The notes below the pieces were generated by a model that was not told the DNA's origin, did not search any database, and saw only the letters and a list, made by a program, of their open reading frames with translations. A stretch of 64,000 bases of DNA from Roseofilum acuticapitatum BLCC-M154. Lineage in GTDB: Bacteria; Cyanobacteriota; Cyanobacteriia; Cyanobacteriales; Desertifilaceae. The position numbers and the translations under genes were made by a program. The DNA is taken from assembly GCF_030068475.1 (NCBI RefSeq), contig NZ_JAQOSP010000006.1, positions 62,001 to 126,000 on the forward strand, written 5' to 3'. Shown in pieces: positions 25,054-33,306 of this stretch. Position 1 is the first letter of the stretch; every line of letters begins with the position of its first letter.

Positions 25054-27123
25054 ATGGTCTCTCATGCTGATATTTTAAGTCTGTGCCAACAGAGTGCGAT
25101 CGGTAAACATCTGCCTAATGCGCTCTATGTTCATCTGACGGCTCTAGATGCTCTTGATGCTCAACTGCAAGAGTATGAAACTCTCGGCCGTCAAATAGCG
25201 GGAGAGATAGAACCACCGACGTTAATTAAATTTCATCTCGATCAAGCAAAAATTTCCTATCTTTATTATCCAGATTTTGACCATGACCCCCATCCCTCTC
25301 TGCACGCCAGTTTACAAGTAGATTTGACTGAGGAAAAAGCGGTTTATCGCGACTACCGCAACAGCGAAAATCCTCCTATTTTGCATCGAAAGGAAACTTT
25401 TGTTATGCCTGACTATCCCCAGTATGAAAAGTTTGCTCAGTTAACCCGACAGGAAGAAGAATGGGGACTTTTAAATAAGCGCAGTGGGTTTTCTATTGGC
25501 ACATTGAAGCATTGGCAAAAATGGTTATCGGTGCATCGGGTGAACATTGAGGATCATCGGGTGGTTGCGATGGAACACACCGTAAATACGACCTATGCAC
25601 CGGTGATTGAGCGCTATAAAGCGGCTATGGTGCGAAAGGAGTTATCGCGGCCGGTTCGTTTGGCGTTGGAGGCGGAGTTATTTACCCCAGAAACGACGTT
25701 TTTTGATTATGGATGTGGGTATGGGGAAGATATTAAACAAGTGGCGAGAAAGGGGTATACCAGTGGTGGATGGGACCCCTATTATCGCCCAGATACACCG
25801 CTCCATGAGGCTGATGTTGTTAATCTGGGTTATGTGATTAATGTGATTGAAGACCAGGGAGAACGCCGGGAGGCGCTGATTAAGGCGTGGGAGTTAACCC
25901 AAAAGGTGTTGGTGGTGTCGGCTCAGGTGTTGATTAGTGCGGCGAGCGATCGCCTGATGGCCTATGCTGATGGCGTGATTACCCAGCGCAATACGTTCCA
26001 GAAATACTACGAGCAGGAGGAGCTGAAAACCTATATCGATCAAGTCTTAGAGGTGGATGCTGTGCCTGTAGATTTGGGGATTTACTTTGTATTTCGCGAT
26101 CGCACCCAAGCGGAGATTTTCCGCGCTTCCCGTTTCCATTCCCGTCTCTCTACTCCTCGCATTCGTATCGAAGTGCGGCGCTTTGAAGACTATCAGGAAT
26201 TACTCGCTCCCCTGATGGTCTTTTTTACCGATCGCGGACGACTGCCAAAACGGGGCGAATTAGCTGAAGAAACTCCGATTCTAGAGGAATTTGGCACATT
26301 TCGCCGCGCCTTCAAACTCGTCCTGCAAGTCACCGAAGAAGAAGAATGGGAAAAAATAGCTACCTCTCGCCGTCAAGATTTCCTGGTCTATCTCGCACTG
26401 TCTCATTTTAGCGATCGCCCCCAATTTCGTCACCTCTCCCCCCTCATTCGCCAAGACATTCAAAGCTTATTTGGTAGTTATAAAAGTGCCTGTATTTTAG
26501 CCGATCAAATGCTCTTTAGTTTAGGCGATTTAGACTTTATTGCTCGCTGCTCCCAAAACTCCCCCGTCGGCAAATTCACCCCCAAATCCTTTACCGTTCA
26601 CGCTCATTATCTCGACTCCCTCGATCCCCGTTTACGCTTATATGAAGGCTGTGCCAACCGCACCATTGGCAGACTCGAAGGAGCCACCCTGATTAAATTT
26701 CACCTCAACCTTCCCAAAATTTCTTATCTCTTTTATCCCGATTTTGATACCAATCCCCATCCCCTCTTAAAAACCATCCTGCAAATTGACTTACGCGATT
26801 TAGCAGTCTATTATGAAAACTATGACGATCATCCCAATCCTCCCATCTTGCACCGCAAAGAACAATTTATCGATTGCACCTATCCCCAGTTTACTCAATT
26901 TGAGAAACTCAGCTTACAAGAAGAAAAATGGGGACTCTTCGAGGATTGGCAAGCTATCCAAACTCGTCGCAGATGGCTTAAATGTTTAGAAGAACATGGG
27001 GTAGAAATTAGCGGATCTAAAGTCCGTTGGCGAAAAGATCTCGATCCCTACCGCCTCAAACTTTTAAAATCTGCCCATAAAAAACGATTAGCCGCCTATA
27101 GAAAAAGTGTTTCTGATGTTTAA
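25054..27123 (+). CDS. DNA phosphorothioation-associated putative methyltransferase
   Basis: 689 residues. The middle (about 200-320) is a Rossmann methyltransferase with the SAM-binding FFDYGCGYGEDI and the WDPYYRPD region. The whole pattern (IGKHLPNALYVH at the start, HTVNTTYAPVIERYKAAMVR before the SAM motif) matches the family named for co-occurrence with dnd phosphorothioation genes. Unusually, the N-terminal ~120 residues (LIKFHLDQAKISYLYYPDFD, HRKETFV, EEEWGLL) are repeated at the C-terminus (LIKFHLNLPKISYLFYPDFD, HRKEQFI, EEKWGLF), so the protein has two copies of this domain flanking the enzyme core. No dndBCDE genes are nearby. Target of methylation is unknown. Confidence 0.85.
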   Translation: MVSHADILSLCQQSAIGKHLPNALYVHLTALDALDAQLQEYETLGRQIAGEIEPPTLIKFHLDQAKISYLYYPDFDHDPHPSLHASLQVDLTEEKAVYRDYRNSENPPILHRKETFVMPDYPQYEKFAQLTRQEEEWGLLNKRSGFSIGTLKHWQKWLSVHRVNIEDHRVVAMEHTVNTTYAPVIERYKAAMVRKELSRPVRLALEAELFTPETTFFDYGCGYGEDIKQVARKGYTSGGWDPYYRPDTPLHEADVVNLGYVINVIEDQGERREALIKAWELTQKVLVVSAQVLISAASDRLMAYADGVITQRNTFQKYYEQEELKTYIDQVLEVDAVPVDLGIYFVFRDRTQAEIFRASRFHSRLSTPRIRIEVRRFEDYQELLAPLMVFFTDRGRLPKRGELAEETPILEEFGTFRRAFKLVLQVTEEEEWEKIATSRRQDFLVYLALSHFSDRPQFRHLSPLIRQDIQSLFGSYKSACILADQMLFSLGDLDFIARCSQNSPVGKFTPKSFTVHAHYLDSLDPRLRLYEGCANRTIGRLEGATLIKFHLNLPKISYLFYPDFDTNPHPLLKTILQIDLRDLAVYYENYDDHPNPPILHRKEQFIDCTYPQFTQFEKLSLQEEKWGLFEDWQAIQTRRRWLKCLEEHGVEISGSKVRWRKDLDPYRLKLLKSAHKKRLAAYRKSVSDV

Positions 27124-27129
27124 TTACCC

Positions 27130-27324
27130 ATGGATAGAGACCGCATTTTGATCGCTATTGGTTTTAGCTGTATTGGCTTATTATTGATCTTGACTCTATA
27201 CGCCGAAATAATGCATCGCTGGCGGATTCATCAAGCTGATGGTGTTTGGTGTGTGTGGATTAATCCCCAGGGCAATAAGGAGGTGAATTATGGGCGAGAA
27301 AATTGCTCAGTACGTCCGGATTAA
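27130..27324 (+). CDS. Small single-span membrane protein
   Basis: 64 residues: MDRDRILIAIGFSCIGLLLI opens a membrane helix (about 6-26), then a short soluble tail containing WRIHQADGVWCVWINPQGNK. It starts 6 bases after the methyltransferase gene stops, so the two are likely co-transcribed. Family not recognised. Could be a bitopic accessory protein of the methyltransferase, but that is only an inference from position. Confidence 0.55.
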   Translation: MDRDRILIAIGFSCIGLLLILTLYAEIMHRWRIHQADGVWCVWINPQGNKEVNYGRENCSVRPD

Positions 27325-27415
27325 TTCCCATTTTGATCATTCCCCTGTAAACGCTCTTATGCCCAGTATGGTGTTGCTTAAACTATACTGTAGTTGGTAA
27401 ATACATAACCTGCCT

Positions 27416-28183
27416 ATGTTACTCAACTATAACCCCAGAGCTTGCTTACCCTCTGCTGAAGATTTACCCGATTCGGATGATACTCCCGTGGATAATGAAC
27501 TACAAGATTTAATTCCCAGTTTGCTCAAAGCGATGCTGGCTTTAATTTGGGCAGAACGGATGGATTGGTTTTTTGGAGTAGACATGGGAATCTATTACGA
27601 TCCGAACCAACCCGCTATTGTCCCCGATGGCTTTTTGAGTGTGGGTGTACCGAGAATTATTGACTCAGATTTACGGTTATCCTATGTGCTGTGGGAAGAG
27701 CAGAAATTGCCCACCCTAGTGTTAGAAGTGGTTTCCCATAAACGGCGGCGAGAATATACTCAGAAAAAAGAAGAATATGCCCAAATGGGAATTTTATATT
27801 ATGCGATTTACAACCCCTTAAGGAAAAAGAAACAGAAGTTGGAAGTGTATGAACTTAAAGCCGGTGAATATGAGTTATTATCCGGGGAACCGGTGTGGTT
27901 ATCTCAGTTAAATTTAGGTATCGGTAGAGCGCAGGGAACCTATCAAGGAATCCAGAGAGAATGGCTCTATTGGTATGATGAACGGGGAGAGCGCTATTTA
28001 ACACCGGAAGAGCGAATTATCTCAGCCCAACAACAGCTATTATCAACGGAACAACAGTTATTATCAACAGAACAACGGGCATTATCAGCTCAACAACGGG
28101 CATTATCGGCTCAACAGAAAGCGGAGAAACTCGCCCAAAAACTGAGGGAATTAGGTATCGATCCCGATCGCCTAGACCCCTAA
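27416..28183 (+). CDS. Uma2 family (DUF820) protein with C-terminal coiled repeat
   Basis: 255 residues. The Uma2 endonuclease-fold core is visible in NQPAIVPDGFLSVGVPRI (Asp), LPTLVLEVVSHKRRREYTQK (the E.V... K pattern) and YAQMGILYYAIYNP. After about residue 200 comes a repetitive helical tail built from 7-residue units (QQQLLST, EQQLLST, EQRALSA, QQRALSA, QQKAEKL), likely a coiled coil, ending ELGIDPDRLDP, a tail common to many cyanobacterial Uma2 proteins. The 7-residue protein repeat comes from a 21-base DNA repeat, so copy number may vary between strains. Confidence 0.88.
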   Translation: MLLNYNPRACLPSAEDLPDSDDTPVDNELQDLIPSLLKAMLALIWAERMDWFFGVDMGIYYDPNQPAIVPDGFLSVGVPRIIDSDLRLSYVLWEEQKLPTLVLEVVSHKRRREYTQKKEEYAQMGILYYAIYNPLRKKKQKLEVYELKAGEYELLSGEPVWLSQLNLGIGRAQGTYQGIQREWLYWYDERGERYLTPEERIISAQQQLLSTEQQLLSTEQRALSAQQRALSAQQKAEKLAQKLRELGIDPDRLDP

Positions 28184-28248
28184 TCGACGACTGAGGGCCG
28201 ATCGCGCAGTATCATAGAAAATACACTCTCACCTTATCCATTCTCACT

Positions 28249-29520
28249 GTGACTGCGATCGCCCCCAACTCCCTCCTCGAACTCTGCCCCCTGTTGCCCT
28301 TTGAACAGCTCGAACCCTCCCTACAACAGCGTTTTCAACAAGCTTGGCAACCCGGATCGCCCCCTCCCTCTGTGGTATATCCTGAAACTCAGGAACAACT
28401 GGGCGAAGTGATGAAACTCTCCAAAGCCAAGCAATGGCGCGTCCTCCCCTGGGGAGCAGGCAGTAAAATTCATTGGGGGGGCATCGGTAAACCTGTCGAT
28501 CTCCTCATCAGTACCCAACGCATTAATCGGGTAGTAGAACATGCAGCCGGAGACCTCACTATTACCGTAGAAGCCGGGATAACCTTGGCACAGGTGAATG
28601 AATTTCTCGCGCCCCATAACCAGTTTTTAGCCTTCGATCCAGCCTACCCCAACCAAGCCACCATCGGTGGTATCATTGCGACTGCCGATACGGGCAGTTG
28701 GCGACATCGGTATGGGGGAGTGCGCGATCGCCTGATTGGGATCTCCTTTATTCGCAGTGATGGCGAAATAGCCAAAGCTGGGGGCAGAGTCGTCAAAAAT
28801 GTTGCCGGTTATGACCTCATGAAACTCTTTACCGGCAGTTATGGCAGTTTAGGCATCATCTCCCAAGCCACGTTCCGCCTATATCCCATTCCCGAAAGTT
28901 CCGCTACAGTCGTACTTTCAGGACATCCAGAGGCGATCGCCCAAGCCACCCAAACCCTACTGAGTTCCAGTTTAACCCCCACCGCCCTAGATTTAAGACC
29001 TCAAAACGACCAAATTCTCCTCATTGCTCGGTTCCAAAGCATACCCTTAAGTGTACAAGAACAAGCCCAACGGGTACTCGACATCGGTCAAGCCTTAGAA
29101 CTGAGCGCCCAAATTTACGAGCAGCAAGACGAAACTCAACACTGGCAAACCTGGCAACATCAGATCTGGGAAAACCACCCGCAAAAGGTCATTTGCAAAC
29201 TCGGCATTCGCCCCACCCAAGCCGTTAACCTGTTGTCTAAAATTCAACAGCTTGTGCAAGTCCAAAGTGAATGTATAATTCACCCTCGCACCGGGTTAGG
29301 AATCTTGCGATGTAATCAAATACGCTCAACCCAACTCCTAGAACTGCGATCCTATCTCAACTCCCATGGCGGCTTTCTCTCCATCTTAGAAGCGCCCCCA
29401 TCCCTCAAACCAGCTCTAGACGTATGGGGATATACCGGAAACGCCCGGCAAATCATGCAAAATCTCAAGCATCAATTTGACCCCGATAACTTACTCAGTG
29501 GCGATCGCTTTATTCAATAA
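28249..29520 (+). CDS. glcE: FAD-binding glycolate dehydrogenase subunit (GlcE-like)
   Basis: 423 residues starting at GTG 28249. An FAD_binding_4 (PCMH-type) domain covers about 40-210: VVYPETQEQLGEVMKLSKAK, LPWGAGSKIHWGG, TVEAGITLAQVNEFLAPH, PNQATIGGIIATADTGSWRH and GRVVKNVAGYDLMKLFTGSY. It has the shorter GlcE form of glycolate oxidase subunits, oxidising glycolate to glyoxylate in photorespiration together with the GlcF Fe-S subunit encoded next. The C-terminal domain is degenerate relative to GlcD. Cyanobacterial glycolate dehydrogenases of this type pass electrons to quinone rather than oxygen. Confidence 0.88.
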   Translation: MTAIAPNSLLELCPLLPFEQLEPSLQQRFQQAWQPGSPPPSVVYPETQEQLGEVMKLSKAKQWRVLPWGAGSKIHWGGIGKPVDLLISTQRINRVVEHAAGDLTITVEAGITLAQVNEFLAPHNQFLAFDPAYPNQATIGGIIATADTGSWRHRYGGVRDRLIGISFIRSDGEIAKAGGRVVKNVAGYDLMKLFTGSYGSLGIISQATFRLYPIPESSATVVLSGHPEAIAQATQTLLSSSLTPTALDLRPQNDQILLIARFQSIPLSVQEQAQRVLDIGQALELSAQIYEQQDETQHWQTWQHQIWENHPQKVICKLGIRPTQAVNLLSKIQQLVQVQSECIIHPRTGLGILRCNQIRSTQLLELRSYLNSHGGFLSILEAPPSLKPALDVWGYTGNARQIMQNLKHQFDPDNLLSGDRFIQ

Positions 29521-29609
29521 ACGCCCTCGATTCTATAGTATCGATTAGCATAAACCATGTTGTTTACCTTGCACAAAAGTAACATTTTTTTGCATAATTA
29601 AAACAATTA

Positions 29610-29641
29610 CCCATTCCCTATTCCCTATTCCCTATTCCCTC
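29610..29641 (+). repeat. Heptanucleotide tandem repeat before glcF
   Basis: CCCATTC then three CCTATTC units and a partial unit, ending five bases before ATG 29647. It fills the position of the Shine-Dalgarno sequence. Confidence 0.87.
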
Positions 29642-29646
29642 TTTTC

Positions 29647-31008
29647 ATGACCCCCGCCAAAAACAGCAATTTCTTATCTCAAAATCCCCATCTTTCCTCT
29701 GGATTCGATCCCCAAAATCCCCCCAAACCAGAATTAATTAATACCTGTGTTCATTGCGGCTTTTGTCTCTCCACCTGCCCCAGTTATCGCGTTTTAGGAC
29801 AAGAAATGGACTCCCCCAGAGGACGAATTTACCTCATGGATGCCATTCACCAAGGTGAAGCCCCCTTAGCCCCCGCCACCTCCCAACATTTTGACACCTG
29901 TTTAGGCTGTTTAGCCTGTGTCAGCACCTGTCCCTCCGGCGTTCAATATGATAAACTCATCTCTGCCACTCGCCACCAAGTCGAACGCAATATTGACCGC
30001 AATATTGGCGATCAGATTATTCGCTCCTTAATCTTCAATCTGTTTCCCTACCCCAATCGCTTAATTCCCCTCCTTTATCCCCTCTATCTTTATCAAAAAT
30101 CAGGCTTACAATCGCTGATTCGTCGCACCAATCTGCTCAAAAAAATATCCCCTAGATTGGCTGCCATGGAATCCATTTTACCCCAGATTTCCCTCGATTC
30201 CCTCCGTCACTCCTTTGCTAATGTCATTCCTGCCCAAGGGCAAAAACGTTATCGAGTGGGGGTAATTCTCGGTTGTGTACAACGACTCTTTTTTAATCCT
30301 GTCAATGCAGCAACCATTCGCGTTTTAACTGGCAATGGTTGCGAAGTTGTCATTCCCAAAAGTCAAGGCTGTTGCGGCGCACTGCCAGAACATCAAGGGC
30401 AAACCCAAGCCGCCCAAGATTTAGCTCGGCAAATGATTGATTCTTTTGCTGATTTAGACCTCGATTATGTAATCATTAACGCGGCAGGATGTGGACATAC
30501 CCTGAAAGAATATGGCCATATTTTAGCCGACGATCCTAACTATCGAGACAAGGCGAAACAGTTTGTCAGTCAAGTCAAAGATATTCAAGAATTTTTAGCT
30601 ATGGTGGGATTAACGGCTCCCCTCTCTCCCCTAGCAGATGAAGAGTTAAAGATTGTGTATCAAGATGCTTGTCATCTGCTACATGGACAAAAAATCAGCG
30701 TTCAACCCCGCCAACTCTTAAAACAAATTCCGGGTGTGCAGTTAAAAGAACCGGTTGATGCTGCCTTGTGTTGTGGTAGTGCGGGCGTTTATAATATGTT
30801 GCAACCAGAAATTGCTGAAAGCTTAGGCGATCAAAAAGTGAATAATTTGCTCAATACGGGAGCAGATATCATTGCCTCCGCGAATCCAGGCTGTAGTTTG
30901 CAGATCAAAAAACACCTACAGCAGCAGGGTAAAACGGTTTCGATTTTCCATCCCATCGAACTACTCGATTATTCCATGCGCTCTATTCCTCTATCCTCGC
31001 TCAATTAA
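29647..31008 (+). CDS. glcF: Glycolate dehydrogenase iron-sulfur subunit (GlcF-like)
   Basis: 453 residues. Two [4Fe-4S] motifs: CVHCGFCLSTCPSYRVLG (about 36-47) and CLGCLACVSTCPSGVQYD (about 94-104). Two CCG domains follow: GCVQRLFF...SQGCCGALPEHQG and DACHLLHGQK...ALCCGSAGVYN. This is the GlcF architecture, which carries electrons from the flavin subunit to the quinone pool. It follows the glcE-like gene by 126 bases on the same strand. The stop overlaps the stop of the convergent histidine kinase gene by four bases. Confidence 0.92.
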   Translation: MTPAKNSNFLSQNPHLSSGFDPQNPPKPELINTCVHCGFCLSTCPSYRVLGQEMDSPRGRIYLMDAIHQGEAPLAPATSQHFDTCLGCLACVSTCPSGVQYDKLISATRHQVERNIDRNIGDQIIRSLIFNLFPYPNRLIPLLYPLYLYQKSGLQSLIRRTNLLKKISPRLAAMESILPQISLDSLRHSFANVIPAQGQKRYRVGVILGCVQRLFFNPVNAATIRVLTGNGCEVVIPKSQGCCGALPEHQGQTQAAQDLARQMIDSFADLDLDYVIINAAGCGHTLKEYGHILADDPNYRDKAKQFVSQVKDIQEFLAMVGLTAPLSPLADEELKIVYQDACHLLHGQKISVQPRQLLKQIPGVQLKEPVDAALCCGSAGVYNMLQPEIAESLGDQKVNNLLNTGADIIASANPGCSLQIKKHLQQQGKTVSIFHPIELLDYSMRSIPLSSLN

Positions 31009-32363
31009 TCTGCCGAGCGACTCACTGGTAACCCAATTTCAAAGGTTGTACCGCTTCCGGGTTGCGATCGCAACTTTAAATAGCCTTGGTGTTTTTCCGT
31101 TACAATCTGATGGGAAATCGCTAACCCTAATCCCGTCCCTTGACCTACGGGCTTTGTGGTAAAAAATGTTTCAAAAATTCGATCTTGAATCTCCGGAGGG
31201 ATGCCCACTCCATTATCCGCTATCTCGATTTTAACCCACTCTGACTGATCCGATTCCGTCAACCATTGGCTGGTAATCGTAATTTCCGGTTGCCATTGCT
31301 CGGATTTTTCCCGTTCATTTAAAGCATCAATAGCATTAGTGAGTAAATTCATAAACACTTGACTCAGTTGCCCGGAATAACACTCAACTAAGGGCAACTC
31401 TCCGTAATTTTTCACCAAGTTAATCCCATATTTGAGTTTATTGCGTAAAATCAACAAGGTACTATCTAAACATTCATGAAGATTCGCAAGTTGGGCATGG
31501 TTTTCACCCATATGGGAAAAGTTCCGCATTCCACCAACTAATTCATTTAAGCGCTCTGCACTCTCCTGCATACTGTCAATCAGTTCCGGTAAATCCTTCT
31601 CTAAATACTCAAAGTCAATATCTTCTTTTAGCTCTGCAATTCCTTCCGAATCTTCACCCACTTCTTGCTCATAAGCATCGACCAAATCTAGTAAATCTTG
31701 ACTATAGGTTTTCAAGAACTTTACATTTCCCCATAGAGTATTCACCGGATTTCTAATTTCATGGGCTAATCCCGCCACCATTTGCCCTAAACTGGCCAAT
31801 TTTTCGGTCTGAATGAGATGGGCTTGAGTATTTTCTCGTAACAGTTTTGTGGTTAGTTCATGAATTTTGGATTGAGCTAGGAGTAATTGATGAACATCAA
31901 GCAAGCAATACTGATGGGGGCAACACTCAATCACCAAGGGTTCATAGAGTTTTTCCAGAGGACGCTCTAAGGATTGAACCGCAGCTTCTACAATCGGCGT
32001 TTGACCGGGTAAAATCAAGTGATCGACTGAAAGATGTTCACCGACTTTTTGATTGGCGAGTCGATTTAAAACCCTAATTTCTCGCCGGATAAAAACTTCT
32101 AAACCATAGGGACGACTGAGTTGCTCTAAAAACCGTCTGCGGGAAATCATACCTGCAAATTTTCCCTTATCAGTTAAAATCACACCGGGTAAAAGGGAAT
32201 GGTCTCTGAAAATTTGTGCCACAATCCGCCCTGGCTGATTCACCTCTACAGAACATTGCCATAAGGAGAGATCTTGTAATTTTGAATCTAGGCTTACTTC
32301 AGTGGCTTTCAGACCCGATCGAGCCACGACCTCAGTTTGCATCTCTGACACTTGTGCCACCAT
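31005..32363 (-). CDS. Sensor histidine kinase with N-terminal CBS-like input
   Basis: 452 residues. The first ~160 look like a paired CBS-type or receptor module (LLPGVILTDKGKFAGMISRR at about 58-77; YCLLDVHQLLLAQ near 152), with no membrane segment, so it is cytosolic. The kinase core has the phospho-acceptor His201 in MVAGLAHEIRNPVNTLW, an N box (QVFMNLLTNAIDALNE), G1 (EIADNGVGIPPEIQ), the F box and G2 (GTGLGLAISHQIV). No response regulator is adjacent; the REC-GAF-GGDEF protein at 10806 could be a partner but nothing here shows that. It ends in a convergent four-base overlap with glcF. Confidence 0.92.
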   Translation of the reverse strand: MVAQVSEMQTEVVARSGLKATEVSLDSKLQDLSLWQCSVEVNQPGRIVAQIFRDHSLLPGVILTDKGKFAGMISRRRFLEQLSRPYGLEVFIRREIRVLNRLANQKVGEHLSVDHLILPGQTPIVEAAVQSLERPLEKLYEPLVIECCPHQYCLLDVHQLLLAQSKIHELTTKLLRENTQAHLIQTEKLASLGQMVAGLAHEIRNPVNTLWGNVKFLKTYSQDLLDLVDAYEQEVGEDSEGIAELKEDIDFEYLEKDLPELIDSMQESAERLNELVGGMRNFSHMGENHAQLANLHECLDSTLLILRNKLKYGINLVKNYGELPLVECYSGQLSQVFMNLLTNAIDALNEREKSEQWQPEITITSQWLTESDQSEWVKIEIADNGVGIPPEIQDRIFETFFTTKPVGQGTGLGLAISHQIVTEKHQGYLKLRSQPGSGTTFEIGLPVSRSAD

Positions 32364-32494
32364 ATTTTTAATCTTGTAAAAACTCCTCTTCTATTATAGA
32401 AATAAAAACTATAGTAGACTATAATAATTATGGATTTAAGTCAATTTTTATGATTAACTTAAACCCTTTTTTACTTACTTAACCTAAAGTTAAT

Positions 32495-33052
32495 CTAATA
32501 AATTATGGAGTTTCTATGGGTAGAAAGATAGAGGCGCGATCGCACCCGTTCTAAACAGAACTCATCAACTAATGTCCAGCCCCATTGAGAATCAATATCC
32601 GGGCGTTTATGGGGGGTGATGACCATCAGGCGATCGCCAATCCAACTGAGCTGATACACTAAAGTCGGTAACCGCGATCGCTCCACCAAATGCAAGGCAA
32701 AACTACACACAATCAACCCATACTCCCTTCCCCATAAGACCCCCTGCTCAATCTCCTCAAACCGGAAACCCTCCGCCACCTGTCCCGTGCGCCCTAGATA
32801 AGCCTGTTGGGTATAGGGATCAATTCCCTCAATATCCTCCCATCCCAACTCACGGAGAGCCAACGTCACCTCGCCACTCCCACACGCCAAATCCAAAACC
32901 CGTAAACCTTTCCTCGGCACATCCACCAACCCCTGCGCCAAAACTTGCCCAATTTTGGCCTCATGGGGATTACGATAGGTTGAACCCTGTTGCTGATAAA
33001 ACTCCTCTACTCCCCAAGTTTCATAAGCCTGGCGAATCGATAACTCAGACAT
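32495..33052 (-). CDS. Class I SAM-dependent methyltransferase
   Basis: 185 residues from ATG 33052 (MSELSIRQAYETWGVEEFYQ). The SAM-binding glycine motif is LRVLDLACGSGEVTLALREL (about 56-75), followed by the acidic loop IEGIDPY and the motif IV-like YGLIVCSFALHLV. Substrate cannot be predicted. Its 5' flank is a five-unit heptamer repeat rather than a ribosome binding site. The C-terminal ~15 residues (RSRLYLSTHRNSIIY) are basic and lie near several HIP1 sites. Confidence 0.87.
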   Translation of the reverse strand: MSELSIRQAYETWGVEEFYQQQGSTYRNPHEAKIGQVLAQGLVDVPRKGLRVLDLACGSGEVTLALRELGWEDIEGIDPYTQQAYLGRTGQVAEGFRFEEIEQGVLWGREYGLIVCSFALHLVERSRLPTLVYQLSWIGDRLMVITPHKRPDIDSQWGWTLVDEFCLERVRSRLYLSTHRNSIIY

Positions 33053-33058
33053 GCAATG

Positions 33059-33093
33059 AACAATTAACAATTAACAATTAACAATTAACAACT
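33059..33093 (-). repeat. Heptanucleotide tandem repeat before the methyltransferase gene
   Basis: Five 7-base units (AACAATT on the plus strand, last unit AACAACT) begin six bases before the start codon at 33052 when read leftward. A second, C-rich array of CCCCATC/CCCCCAT-type units follows at about 33103-33150. Confidence 0.88.
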
Positions 33094-33306
33094 ACAGTTC
33101 CTCCCCATCCCCCCATCTCCCCCATCCCCCCATCTCCCCATCCCCACCCTTGCCCCCACTCCCCAGAGAGAGTAGAATTAAAGCATGGGCTGCCCTCAGT
33201 TCACCTTTAATCTAGGCTGACGGAAACCCGACCGGTAAGGAAGATGTCAGCTCAATTACAATAGAGAATAAATAATTCGCCAGAGAAGAGGACTCGTCCC
33301 CTAATA

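Noticed and set aside
24729..25070. Pro/His-rich and Gly/Trp/Glu-rich frames through the octamer array
   Set aside because: Direct products of the tandem repeat; neither has a ribosome binding site.
25054..27123. Complete dnd phosphorothioation cluster
   Set aside because: Only the associated methyltransferase is present; neighbours are a small membrane protein, a Uma2 protein and glycolate enzymes.
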